DNA from: Ottowia thiooxydans DSM 14619
GTDB taxonomy: Bacteria; Pseudomonadota; Gammaproteobacteria; Burkholderiales; Burkholderiaceae_C
Assembly (NCBI RefSeq): GCF_000422885.1
Contig: NZ_KE383943.1
Span: 124,001 to 188,000 of the forward strand
Reading direction: 5' to 3'
Length of the DNA stretch: 64,000 nucleotides
Position 1 is the stretch's first letter. Each line of letters opens with the position of its first letter. Positions 9,330 to 17,756 of the stretch are shown here, in pieces. A program made the position numbers and the translations under genes. The notes under the pieces are model-generated. The model was not told the origin of the DNA and made no database searches. It worked only from the letters and a program-made list of their open reading frames with translations.

Positions 9330-9662
9330 ATGACAAACAAAGTCGTTAATGTTTTCGTAAGTGCCGCTGCGTTGGCCCCGATGGCCATGGCGCAGCCTAT
9401 GGGGGAGTCCGCTTTGAACACGCCACATTCGCAAGAGCAGGCGGCGCAATTTCAGCCTATTCATCGAAGCGCTTTGTGGACAGCAGTGCAGACTCTTCAG
9501 CGCGAGGTCAACGTAGAGCCGGCCTTGGAAGGGCGTCGGCTCACACCTGCGGAGCGGTCCGAATTAAGAGATCAGGTGCGCCGCGCAGCCGGACAAGCGG
9601 AATCGAGCCGCAGCTCCGGCGAAGTTCTCACCGGACCAGACGGCTTTTCCGCACGGCGCTGA
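9330..9662 (+). CDS. Small predicted secreted protein, unknown function
   Basis: Not recognised. It is 110 residues with a short signal-peptide-like start (about 1-21, ending AMAQP). The mature part is polar, with a central segment ALWTAVQTLQREVNVEP and a charged helix LTPAERSELRDQVRRAAGQ. The pattern 'LTPxERxxLRxQVR' is common in small exported proteins of Burkholderiales. The ribosome-binding site is weak, and the ATG at 9330 is the only reasonable start. It is divergent from risA and shares its intergenic region, so it may belong to the RisA regulon. A periplasmic location is likely. Confidence 0.6.
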   Translation: MTNKVVNVFVSAAALAPMAMAQPMGESALNTPHSQEQAAQFQPIHRSALWTAVQTLQREVNVEPALEGRRLTPAERSELRDQVRRAAGQAESSRSSGEVLTGPDGFSARR

Positions 9663-9903
9663 ATTCCTTCACAGAACGCGGGAATTTTTACCGCGTACTC
9701 TGTCTCTAATCTTCCTCCCGCATTCGTTAATTCTCTTCTCTATGCTCGTGGATGGTTGTGCGCATTGCGGCGTGCCCACAACACGAGTCATTTCATTCTT
9801 TTCATGAACGGATCACGAAGTGAAAAAAATCCCCTACGCTTTCCCGCTTCGCGAGGTTCGCTGCTCCCCGACGGAGCGATTTCGTCTTGGGAGCGCCCCG
9901 GCG

Positions 9904-10635
9904 ATGAAAATTAACCTTGGCCTTCGCCCGCTCCTGCTGGGCCTCGCGCTTTTTACTTCCGCAGCAGTCGCACACGCGCAGGGTTCACCTTTGGCTCTAA
10001 ATTCCTCTCAGAACGTATTCCATCTTTCTGCCGCCGGTCAGGTAGAAGTGGTGCAAGATACCTTGATGCTTTCACTGGTCGCCACGCGTGAGGGGTCGGA
10101 GGCCGCTGGCGTACAGGCTGAGTTGCGCAAGGCGCTGGATAGCGCGCTCGCCGAAGTCAAAAAATCTGCGCAAGCGGGAGACATGAATGTCAGCACCGGT
10201 ACTTTCAGTGTCAATCCTCGCTACGGCAAGGAAGGCAAAATCAATGGTTGGCAAGGTCGGGCTGAGCTGATTTTGGAAGGCCGCGATTTCCCACGCATTA
10301 CCCAGGCGGCGGCACGTGCCACGTCCATGCCTATTGGCAATATCGCCTTTGGCCTTAGCCGCGAGCAGCGTGCCAAGGTGCAGACCGAAGCCCAGGTTCA
10401 GGCCATAGAGCGCTTCAAGGCACGGGCGGCTGAGATCACCAAGGCTTTTGGATTTGCAGGCTATGGCTTGCGCGAGGTCACGGTCGATGCCAGCGACTCG
10501 GGCTTCCCAGGCCCACGTCCGATGGCTATGGAGGCACGCGCCTTCTCAAAGTCAGCTGATGCCGCGCCAGTGGCGGTAGAGCCTGGAAAGAGCCTTGTGC
10601 AGGTCACCGTGTCGGGGTCAGTTCAGGCACGGTAA
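9904..10635 (+). CDS. Periplasmic SIMPL-domain (DUF541) protein
   Basis: Exported protein of the SIMPL/DUF541 family (related to E. coli YggE and BP26). The molecular role is poorly defined, with links to oxidative stress in some species. The signal peptide is residues 1-26, with hydrophobic LLLGLALFTSAAVAHAQ. The domain begins at VFHLSAAGQVEVVQDTLMLSLVATREG and ends LVQVTVSGSVQAR. A longer frame begins at a GTG at 9820, but the ATG at 9904 has GGGAG about 9 bases upstream and begins a clean signal peptide. It stands alone between two intergenic spaces. Confidence 0.85.
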   Translation: MKINLGLRPLLLGLALFTSAAVAHAQGSPLALNSSQNVFHLSAAGQVEVVQDTLMLSLVATREGSEAAGVQAELRKALDSALAEVKKSAQAGDMNVSTGTFSVNPRYGKEGKINGWQGRAELILEGRDFPRITQAAARATSMPIGNIAFGLSREQRAKVQTEAQVQAIERFKARAAEITKAFGFAGYGLREVTVDASDSGFPGPRPMAMEARAFSKSADAAPVAVEPGKSLVQVTVSGSVQAR

Positions 10636-10809
10636 GGCCTGATCTGACTCTGTGCGCGCCAATCACCCTTCGAGGGAAGGGGCACCGGCGACGCAGATGG
10701 ACGGAGAAGGGGTAGCTTTGCCCATTTTTGGCCTCAACAGAGTCCCCTGGATAAAACGGCCTCGGCAATTGAATTACGATTCCGAGACGCTAGTTAATTT
10801 CGCCTCATC

Positions 10810-11748
10810 ATGACCGAGCCCACACTTCATCACGTTCCCTGCTCAGATTCCTCTGGGGGGCATCGAATGGCCTGGTGGCAATGGGGCGACCCAACGGCAT
10901 CGCGCCTGGTGGTTTGCGTGCACGGCCTCTCACGCCAGGGGCGCGATTTTGATGTAGTGGCACGGGCGCTCCTCCAGCGAGCTGCAGACACGGGCCAACC
11001 ACTGCGCGTGGTTTGCCCTGACGTTGTGGGCCGAGGCGAGAGCGATTGGCTGAAAGACCCTATGGGCTACCAGTTCGTCACGTACGTAGGCGATATGCTG
11101 GCCATGCTTTCGCAGCTACACCGCAGCGCACCCTTGGACACGCTCGACTGGGTAGGAACCAGCATGGGCGGCATTATTGGTCTTTCGCTGGCGGGCATGC
11201 CCAAGCTACCTCTGCCGGTGCCCATTCGCCGCTTGATACTCAACGATGTGGGTCCCGCTATCGAATGGGCGGCTTTGGAGCGGATTGGCCAGTATCTGGG
11301 CAGGAGCGGTACTTTCGCGACTATCGAGCAAGCTGCCGAGGCCATGCGTGCCGTCTCTACCAGCTTTGGACCGCACACCGATGAGCAGTGGCTCGCCCTC
11401 TCTCGCCCCATGCTCAAAGCCCTTCCTGAGGGCGGCTTTCGTTTGCACTATGACCCAGCCATTGCCGTACCTTTCGCCCATGTCACGCAAGAGGCATCGG
11501 TACAAGGGGAAGCCGCGCTGTGGCAGATTTACGATCAGATTACGGCCGAAACCCTGGTGTTGCGTGGTGCGGATTCCGATCTGCTTTCAGTCGCCACTTC
11601 GCAAGCCATGCAAAAACGGGGGCCACAAGCGCGCGTAGTGGAGTTTGCCGGTGTCGGCCACGCGCCTACCCTCGTGGCGCTTGACCAGGTGCTTACGGTG
11701 CTTGATTTTCTGTTGCCGGCCTCTACTGATACGCCTCAGCCTTCATGA
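10810..11748 (+). CDS. Alpha/beta-fold hydrolase
   Basis: Cytoplasmic hydrolase of unknown substrate. The oxyanion-hole region is VVCVHGLSRQG. The nucleophile elbow is VGTSMGG with Ser118. The acid is probably in LRGADSDLLS, and the catalytic His is in VGHAPTL near residue 291. No signal peptide is present. The 3' end overlaps the relA start by the ATGA arrangement (relA ATG at 11745, hydrolase TGA at 11746-11748), so translation of the two is likely coupled. Family members include esterases and C-C bond hydrolases; sequence alone does not decide. Confidence 0.85.
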   Translation: MTEPTLHHVPCSDSSGGHRMAWWQWGDPTASRLVVCVHGLSRQGRDFDVVARALLQRAADTGQPLRVVCPDVVGRGESDWLKDPMGYQFVTYVGDMLAMLSQLHRSAPLDTLDWVGTSMGGIIGLSLAGMPKLPLPVPIRRLILNDVGPAIEWAALERIGQYLGRSGTFATIEQAAEAMRAVSTSFGPHTDEQWLALSRPMLKALPEGGFRLHYDPAIAVPFAHVTQEASVQGEAALWQIYDQITAETLVLRGADSDLLSVATSQAMQKRGPQARVVEFAGVGHAPTLVALDQVLTVLDFLLPASTDTPQPS

Positions 11749-13958
11749 AGCAGACGCCCACTCTCTCGCCGGGCCCCGGCCAACCCGTTGCCGACGTCAT
11801 TACGGCCACGACACGAGCCATGCCTTCCCAGGAGGGCGTACGGGCGCGTGCCCGTGCATTTGCGGAGCCGCTCATCGGAGATGAAGTCGCCGGTTCCGGA
11901 GAGAACCTGCTGGCCCATGCGGATGCCGTGGCCAATATTTTGGCGGAAATCGGTGGCTCGGAAGCCATGCAGGCGGCTATCTATCTCAGCTACGCAAGCC
12001 CCCAGCTCAATCGTCCAACGGAAGTGATCGGCAAGGCTTTTGGCGACAGCTTTGCCCGGTTGGCGGTGGAAACCGCCAACCTGGAGCGCGTGCAGCAGCG
12101 TTCACGAGCAAGCCGGCACGAACTCTCAGCAGATTCCGATCAGGCCGGCCAGCAGACCGAGAACGTGCGCAAGATGCTGCTGGCCTTCAGCCGCGATTTG
12201 CGCGTGGTGTTGCTGAGGTTGGCCTCACGTCTGCAAACGCTGCGTCATTGCGCGGCTTGCCGGCAACCGCCGTCGCCCAGCCTGCTGCGCGAGTCGCACG
12301 AGATCTTTGCTCCGTTGGCCAATCGGCTGGGCATCTGGCAGATCAAATGGGAGATGGAAGATCTTATCTTCCGGGCCCAGGAGCCGGACACCTATAAGCT
12401 CGTCGCTTCATTGCTGGACGAGCGCCGTGTAGAGCGTGAGGCTGCCATGGCGCAGCGGCGCGACTACATAGAAACCACGCTACGTGCTCAAGGTATCGCC
12501 GCTCAAGTGTCTGGGCGGCCCAAGCACATCTCCAGCATCGTGAGGAAGATGCGTGGGAAGGCGCTGGATTTCAATCAGGTGTTTGATGTGCGCGCGTTGC
12601 GGGTACTGGTACCCACCGTGGCTGATTGCTACGCAACGCTTGGCTGGGTGCACGAGCACTACACCCCGGTTCCAGACGAATTCGACGATTACATCGCGCG
12701 ACCCAAGATTAACGGCTATCAGTCTTTGCACACCGTCGTGCGTGATGAAGATGAACTTGCCTGGGAAATACAGATTCGTACGCCCGAGATGCACCAGCAC
12801 GCAGAACATGGCGTTGCCGCGCACTGGGCTTACAAGGAGGCCGGTACCAAAGGCTATACAGGCGTCTCTGCAGCCAGCGAATACGACGCCAAGATCGCCG
12901 TGCTGCGCCAGTTGCTGGCGTGGGAGCGTGACCTGACGGGTGGTGAGCCACAACAGGGCTTGTTCGATGAACACATTTATGTGCTCACACCCGAGGCGGC
13001 TATTGTCGAATTGCCGGCGGGTGGCACACCTGTCGATTTCGCCTATACGCTGCATACCGAATTGGGCCATCGTTGCAGGGGCGCGAGGGTGGATGGCGTG
13101 ATGGTGCCGCTTAACACCCCGCTTCAGAACGGCCAGACGGTGGAAGTCAACGCGGCCAAGGAGGGCGGGCCCTCGCGCGACTGGCTGAACGCTGATCTGC
13201 ATTACCTTGCCAGCGCTCGAGCCAAGGCCAAGGTGCGCGCCTGGTTCAACGCCCAGTACACCAGGGAAACGGTGGCTCGCGGGCGAGAGATGGTCGAGAA
13301 GCTTTTGCAGCGAGAAGGACGCACAGCGCTATCGCTCGAGCAGTTGGCGACGGACCTTGGTTTCAAAACAGCGGACAACCTGTTTGAGACGGTAGGCAAA
13401 GACGAGTTCTCACTGCGCAATATCGAGACCGTTCTTCGTCCACCTGAGCCTCAACCCGATCCAGACGAGCAGGTGCTGCTGCGCAAACCACGCCCTGCCA
13501 GCTCTACGCGAGGCGGCGTATTGGTGGTGGGCCTGGATTCCTTGCTCACTCAGCCGGCACGCTGCTGTAAACCCGCACCACCAGATGACATTGCGGGCTT
13601 CGTCACCCGTGGCCGGGGCGTTAGCGTACACAGACGAGATTGCTCCAACTTCCGCGACCTGATGTCGCGTGACCCTGATCGTGTGATTGAAGTGGGCTGG
13701 AGCGATTCCGCCGCGCGTCAGAGCCTGGCTTACCCCGTGGACGTGGCGGTAGAAGCCACGGACCGCCAAGGCTTGTTGCGAGACATCTCCGACGTTTTCG
13801 CCCGAGAAAAAATGAACGTGATCGGCGTGAAGACCCAGTCCGTCAAGGGCTGGGCGTGGATGACGTTCACCGTCGAAGTGGCCGATACCCAGCGCCTTGC
13901 GCAGGTGCTGCGTACGGTGCATGACGTGCCGGGGGTGCGGGTGGCTAAACGGCGCTGA
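11745..13958 (+). CDS. relA: (p)ppGpp synthetase RelA
   Basis: Stringent-response GTP pyrophosphokinase of the long RSH family, 737 residues. The N-terminal hydrolase-like domain has lost the catalytic HD: the position that reads LLHDVVEDT in SpoT-type proteins is IYLSYASPQL here. The synthetase domain has GRPKHISSIVRKM and the acidic EFDDYIARPKINGYQSLHT. The EFDD version of this motif marks monofunctional RelA, whereas RxKD marks SpoT/Rel. TGS (LTPEAAIVELPAGGTPVDFAY), the conserved Cys region, and the C-terminal ACT domain (VDVAVEATDRQGLL) follow. It should be ribosome-associated and respond to uncharged tRNA. A separate SpoT is expected elsewhere in the genome. Confidence 0.95.
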   Translation: MKQTPTLSPGPGQPVADVITATTRAMPSQEGVRARARAFAEPLIGDEVAGSGENLLAHADAVANILAEIGGSEAMQAAIYLSYASPQLNRPTEVIGKAFGDSFARLAVETANLERVQQRSRASRHELSADSDQAGQQTENVRKMLLAFSRDLRVVLLRLASRLQTLRHCAACRQPPSPSLLRESHEIFAPLANRLGIWQIKWEMEDLIFRAQEPDTYKLVASLLDERRVEREAAMAQRRDYIETTLRAQGIAAQVSGRPKHISSIVRKMRGKALDFNQVFDVRALRVLVPTVADCYATLGWVHEHYTPVPDEFDDYIARPKINGYQSLHTVVRDEDELAWEIQIRTPEMHQHAEHGVAAHWAYKEAGTKGYTGVSAASEYDAKIAVLRQLLAWERDLTGGEPQQGLFDEHIYVLTPEAAIVELPAGGTPVDFAYTLHTELGHRCRGARVDGVMVPLNTPLQNGQTVEVNAAKEGGPSRDWLNADLHYLASARAKAKVRAWFNAQYTRETVARGREMVEKLLQREGRTALSLEQLATDLGFKTADNLFETVGKDEFSLRNIETVLRPPEPQPDPDEQVLLRKPRPASSTRGGVLVVGLDSLLTQPARCCKPAPPDDIAGFVTRGRGVSVHRRDCSNFRDLMSRDPDRVIEVGWSDSAARQSLAYPVDVAVEATDRQGLLRDISDVFAREKMNVIGVKTQSVKGWAWMTFTVEVADTQRLAQVLRTVHDVPGVRVAKRR

Positions 13959-13966
13959 AGCTATGC

Positions 13967-13972
13967 TATACT
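13967..13972 (+). promoter_or_regulatory. Likely -10 box of the tRNA-Val(GAC) promoter
   Basis: TATACT with an upstream TG (extended -10 pattern TGCTATACT) lies 20 bases before the tRNA, immediately after the relA stop. The -35 region is weak. It would let the tRNA be expressed independently of relA. Confidence 0.5.
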
Positions 13973-13991
13973 CGATGGCTTCGAATCTTTC

Positions 13992-14068
13992 AGGCGCGTA
14001 GCTCAGCTGGTTAGAGCACCACCTTGACATGGTGGGGGTCGTTGGTTCGAGTCCAATCGCGCCTACCA
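13992..14068 (+). tRNA. tRNA-Val (anticodon GAC)
   Basis: A 77-base cloverleaf. The acceptor stem AGGCGCG pairs with CGCGCCT and the 3' ACCA is encoded. The D-arm GCTC/GAGC, the anticodon stem CCACC/GGTGG with loop TTGACAT (anticodon GAC), and the T-arm GTTGG TTCGAGT CCAAT are all present. It decodes GTC/GTT valine codons. Confidence 0.97.
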
Positions 14069-14083
14069 ACTAACCATTGGTAT

Positions 14084-14120
14084 AAAAGCCTTCTAGGTCA
14101 ATGACTTAGGAGGCTTTTTC
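14084..14120 (+). terminator. Rho-independent terminator after tRNA-Val
   Basis: AAAAGCCT pairs with AGGCTTTT around a partly paired inner stem, followed by a T run (GGCTTTTTC). It begins 16 bases after the tRNA CCA end. Confidence 0.75.
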
Positions 14121-14339
14121 TATGGGCGGGGGTTTTGTCACCTCATCGATGAACTCCGCTTCGTGGGCATTTCCAGGTCTCTAGAAGCTCTCGCAACATG
14201 CCTACTGGACAAGTAATTGCGGGAATATCCCGCATTTCGGAGTACTACAGCATGCGGCCGAGCATCCCATCTTGACGGGCATGTGCGTTGGAGCAATGGG
14301 CTAGACTTCGGCCGTCGACCAAAAGGTGGCCCTCCAAAA

Positions 14340-14894
14340 ATGCCCTTTCCCACACTAACAACGGATCGATTGATCCTGCGTCAAACGAGCTTGGCTGATG
14401 TGGACAGTCTGTTCCGCATGTTTTCAGATCCTGCCGTTGTTGAGTTCTATGACATCGAGGCACTTCAGAACAGAGTGCAAGCCGAAGAAATTATCGATCT
14501 TCATCACAGGCTTTTTGAAAGCAAGCGGGGCGTTCGCTGGGGTATTGCGTTACGTGAGTCCGGAACGCTAGTTGGGACTGCCGGCTTTTTCGGGAAAATT
14601 GAAGCCTATTCGTCTGCGCTCTTGGGCTACGACCTTTCTCCTGTGCAATGGAGAAAAGGAATTATGGTCGAAGCGTTGCGCGCTATTTTGAACTATGGCT
14701 TTTCCCAGTATGGGTTGAATCGCATTCAAGCCACCACAGACTTGGATAGCTCGCGTTCGATTGCCACACTCAAGCGGGTGGGCTTCCAAGAAGAAGGCGT
14801 TCTTCGCGAGTCCGGTTTCTGGAAAGGGCAGTTTCACGATGTCCGCTGCTTTTCATTGCTTCGCTCCGAGTGGACAACAAATCGGCCCCTATGA
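14340..14894 (+). CDS. GNAT-family N-acetyltransferase (RimJ/RimL type)
   Basis: Acetyl-CoA-dependent acetyltransferase, 184 residues. The N-terminal signature LTTDRLILRQTSLADVDSLF is that of the RimJ/RimL group, which acts on protein N-termini, small amines or antibiotics. The acetyl-CoA binding region is recognisable around GYDLSPVQWRKGIMVEALRAIL. The end block LKRVGFQEEGVLRESGFWKGQFHD is also characteristic. An in-frame start 41 codons earlier exists, but that extension does not match the family. The true substrate is unknown. It is isolated, with non-coding sequence on both sides, at the edge of an accessory patch. Confidence 0.88.
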   Translation: MPFPTLTTDRLILRQTSLADVDSLFRMFSDPAVVEFYDIEALQNRVQAEEIIDLHHRLFESKRGVRWGIALRESGTLVGTAGFFGKIEAYSSALLGYDLSPVQWRKGIMVEALRAILNYGFSQYGLNRIQATTDLDSSRSIATLKRVGFQEEGVLRESGFWKGQFHDVRCFSLLRSEWTTNRPL

Positions 14895-15291
14895 GGCAAA
14901 TCCCGCATCGCTCGCCAGCAGCACCGAGGCACTTATGGCGCATCACGAATCTACGTTTTACCCGCCTCGGTCTGCTACCGCTCACGGGCGTGCCAACATG
15001 GAGCCGACGCTCTTATTCATCGCTGAAGATGCATTTCAGATCACCGGCTTCGGTTCCATTCTTGTCCCTGCTCCATCAGCAGATGCCGGTGGCCAACACT
15101 ACGCGTCGGCGACCCGATCCTCTTGCCGAAAGCTATCGCCCAGGAACAGATCTCGGTAGGTATCTGGGTTCTCTGATTGCACGCGCGGGTGTTGACTAAC
15201 CCGTCGCTCCAGCCGGCTGCCTCCCGCAGCGCTGAGTTTCAACAGTAACTCGTATTAATCCGAGAAGTATTAAATTTATATAAATCTAATA
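14895..15291. other. Intergenic stretch with a possible gene remnant
   Basis: No intact gene is seen here. From 14998 a frame reads MEPTLLFIAEDAFQITGFG, which has the look of the start of a small beta-rich protein. It runs into low-complexity sequence and ends at 15159 without a recognisable remainder. A second frame (ending 15199) finishes YLGSLIARAGVD. The two may be pieces of one decayed gene, but this is weak. Base composition falls sharply to A+T-rich from about 15240. Confidence 0.3.
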
Positions 15292-15301
15292 ATGCTACGA
15301 C

Positions 15302-15308
15302 AAAAAAA
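15302..15308 (+). repeat. Seven-A homopolymer separating an ATG from the membrane-protein frame
   Basis: The run of seven A follows ATGCTACGAC (ATG at 15292). With eight A the ATG would read MLRQKKSLVTSSLLL and enter the large frame of the next gene. With seven A it is out of frame. It could be a contingency (phase-variable) tract, a programmed slippage site or a sequencing error. Confidence 0.5.
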
Positions 15309-15329
15309 TCACTCGTTACTTCATCTTTA

Positions 15330-17396
15330 TTGTTGTTTGCTTTCGCGGCAATCATTTCTTATGCGTTGCACAAACCCGCCCTGACGGAGTTGTCTAAAAA
15401 TGGGCTGTTGTGGCCGATCACTTCGAGTCATCAAGAGGGTATAAGTTTATCTACATATGGGAAATGGTTCTTTTATGCGCCGTACCACTATCTAACAGAT
15501 GCATTTTCCGGTCAAATTCAGGTATTTTATAATTTTGCATCTGATTTGATAATAAATGGATTGGCAAAGCTTTTCTCAGGACCTGCGGCAACAGTGCAGG
15601 CAACAATTTATGCGCCCTTGTTGTCATTCTCATTTATTGTTTTAGGATTTCTATCTTTAAACTCGGTATTTAATAACAAGGCCTTATCGTTAGTAATAAC
15701 ATTAGTGGCTTTGCTTGGATCTAACTCCTATCCATATGCATTGGCGAGTCGAGAATGGGCAGGTATTGACGCATTGCTTCATGTTCCGTTCCATGCGCTA
15801 GGGCTGGCTACGGGGCAAAGTCTTGGCTGGGTGCTTTTTATACCTGCGATATGCACTTTATATAAAGCCAGAGAAACCAATAAATATTCCTGGATGCTCG
15901 CTAGTGGCGCCGTGCTTGGATTGTTATTTCACGTCCACACATTGACATTCATAAATATTTTTTTCATTCATGTTTTTTACTCGATTTTTGAAGTCGTAAA
16001 AAATGAAAAATCAAAAAATAGAAAAATATGCATTTTTGTATTTTATACGGCTGCCATTTTAATCACATTTTTCATTAATAATTCGCGAATGAGCTTGGGA
16101 AATGCGTTGATGCTGGGCATCGGGTTCACTATTGCAAATGCATTGATTGAGAAGAAGTGGAAATTCTATTTCGTCACCTATGCCACGTCAATGATTGTGG
16201 CGCTCCCATTTATATGGTATTTAATAAGCCATAGGCATCAATTGCCAATAGATGCGGCAACGGGCTCCGAAATTGGCCCAATTGAATTGCTGAAGTTCTA
16301 TTGTCTATATGTAGTTGCTTTGATGGTTTTGGTTTTTGTAAAAAAAGATTCGAATATATCAAATTGGCTGTTTGCGGTTTTTTTTGCCACTCTATTGCTA
16401 AGCTTCAATGCGTCCTGGGGATGGGGCAACCATCCGTACAGGTTTGCCATTCATCTCATATTCCCGCTTTCTATTGCACTTGGTTGGTGTATTTTTATAA
16501 AATCTCATGTGGTTGTGAGAGCTTTATTGGCTATTTGGCTGATCATAATGATCGGAGCCAACGCGTATGATGTATTTAACTGGAAGAGAATATATCAAAA
16601 CTACACAATAGGCACAGTGCAAGAGGCGGAATTTTATAAATCCGTGCACAGCAATACAAATTCCAATCCAGGGCTAATAATCAATCCACCGGAATTTCAA
16701 TACCCAATTGGATCGACACAGTCTGCCATGATATTGAGTTATTCGAGCAATCCAGGGCTAATACCTGACTATCGATATATGCTTGAAAGTTCGATATTCA
16801 AAAACAGGATGGATATATTTTGCAACTTATTTCCAAGTTACCCGCATTTTAATTACCATACAGGACTGCGTTCGTGTGGTATACCATTTGATGAATCGTC
16901 AGTTGTCATGAAAAATCAGTACCTTAAGAACACAATACTGGATCTATATTCTGTAAGGCATGTGGCTTCTGCTGGAGAGCCATTCGGAGGGATAGTCAGG
17001 TCATCAATTCAGAAGTATGGATGGCGAACTATAGCTACCGCCCCGGGAGGATTTGAGCTTGTGGAACCTCGTATGCTTGAGAAAGATGACGTTCTGCGAT
17101 TGCATTTTTCATTTGCCAGCGATGGAAAAAAATCGATTAAGACGACGGTCGAAAAATCAGGGGCCTACACGTTAGTATTGGCCAGTAGAAATCTAGATGA
17201 TCTAAATACGTCGGAAATATTAAAAAACGCAAAAATCAAAGGCCACTGGCTAGTAAATTCTTCGAATTTAGATGCTGGCCATCAAGACATTCCATTGAAT
17301 GAAGAGTTAATTGATTTAATTTCAAAAGATGGAATATATTTTATTGCGTTAATTAATTCGAAAAAGATTAATGAATATTTCGAAATTAATTTTTAA
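15330..17396 (+). CDS. Large polytopic membrane protein, glycosyltransferase-like (GT-C type), A+T-rich
   Basis: About 400 residues of hydrophobic helices separated by short loops, then about 270 residues of soluble C-terminal sequence. This is the general layout of lipid-linked-sugar glycosyltransferases or related polysaccharide membrane proteins. No name can be assigned. The frame as read has only a TTG (15330) as initiator and is open upstream to a stop at 15246-15248. A better N-terminus (ATG at 15292) lies one base out of frame across an A7 run. Codon use is strongly A+T-rich compared with both neighbours, indicating transfer. It is an orphan with no other polysaccharide genes within 14 kb. 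Confidence 0.7.
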   Translation: MLFAFAAIISYALHKPALTELSKNGLLWPITSSHQEGISLSTYGKWFFYAPYHYLTDAFSGQIQVFYNFASDLIINGLAKLFSGPAATVQATIYAPLLSFSFIVLGFLSLNSVFNNKALSLVITLVALLGSNSYPYALASREWAGIDALLHVPFHALGLATGQSLGWVLFIPAICTLYKARETNKYSWMLASGAVLGLLFHVHTLTFINIFFIHVFYSIFEVVKNEKSKNRKICIFVFYTAAILITFFINNSRMSLGNALMLGIGFTIANALIEKKWKFYFVTYATSMIVALPFIWYLISHRHQLPIDAATGSEIGPIELLKFYCLYVVALMVLVFVKKDSNISNWLFAVFFATLLLSFNASWGWGNHPYRFAIHLIFPLSIALGWCIFIKSHVVVRALLAIWLIIMIGANAYDVFNWKRIYQNYTIGTVQEAEFYKSVHSNTNSNPGLIINPPEFQYPIGSTQSAMILSYSSNPGLIPDYRYMLESSIFKNRMDIFCNLFPSYPHFNYHTGLRSCGIPFDESSVVMKNQYLKNTILDLYSVRHVASAGEPFGGIVRSSIQKYGWRTIATAPGGFELVEPRMLEKDDVLRLHFSFASDGKKSIKTTVEKSGAYTLVLASRNLDDLNTSEILKNAKIKGHWLVNSSNLDAGHQDIPLNEELIDLISKDGIYFIALINSKKINEYFEINF

Positions 17397-17756
17397 ATAT
17401 TTATCGAATTCGAGATTTTTTTGCGGCATCTAATAAATGCTCATTGATAGCGAATTTTTGATGTTGCGCTCGTATCCCCGTTCCCTTTCAAACGGTCCTC
17501 CGCTGGGTGCTGGGTTTCTTGGTGGGCTTCGCCTGTTGGCCTTGCGCTGTATTTCGCGCTGCGGCTGCCCACGACACTGCGCTATTTAATTTTTTAGACA
17601 CGCACGAAGGCCCAAAAAGCCAGTCATAGCAGCTAATAGGCCGAGTCCCCAACTACCTAACGCTGGCGCCGCCGCGGACGACATTCTGGTCGGTGAGAAG
17701 CCTAACTCACGTATCTACGTTTAACTGGCCTCGCTCTGCTGCCGTCCGCCGCAGGC
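17397..17756. other. Intergenic stretch with a CTERM-like sorting-signal remnant on the minus strand
   Basis: No full gene is present. On the minus strand, 17684 to 17586 encodes MSSAAAPALGSWGLGLL, then a hydrophobic segment ending GFLGLRACLKN and a stop. The order Pro-x-Leu-x-x-Trp-Gly-Leu, hydrophobic helix, then basic tail resembles the IPTL-type C-terminal sorting signals of exported betaproteobacterial proteins. The frame is closed by a stop shortly upstream, so this would be the remnant of a lost surface-protein gene. The base composition here is again G+C-rich. Confidence 0.35.

Noticed and set aside
15451-15633. Short minus-strand frame inside the A+T-rich membrane gene
   Set aside because: Antisense to membrane helices of the larger gene and without its own signals.
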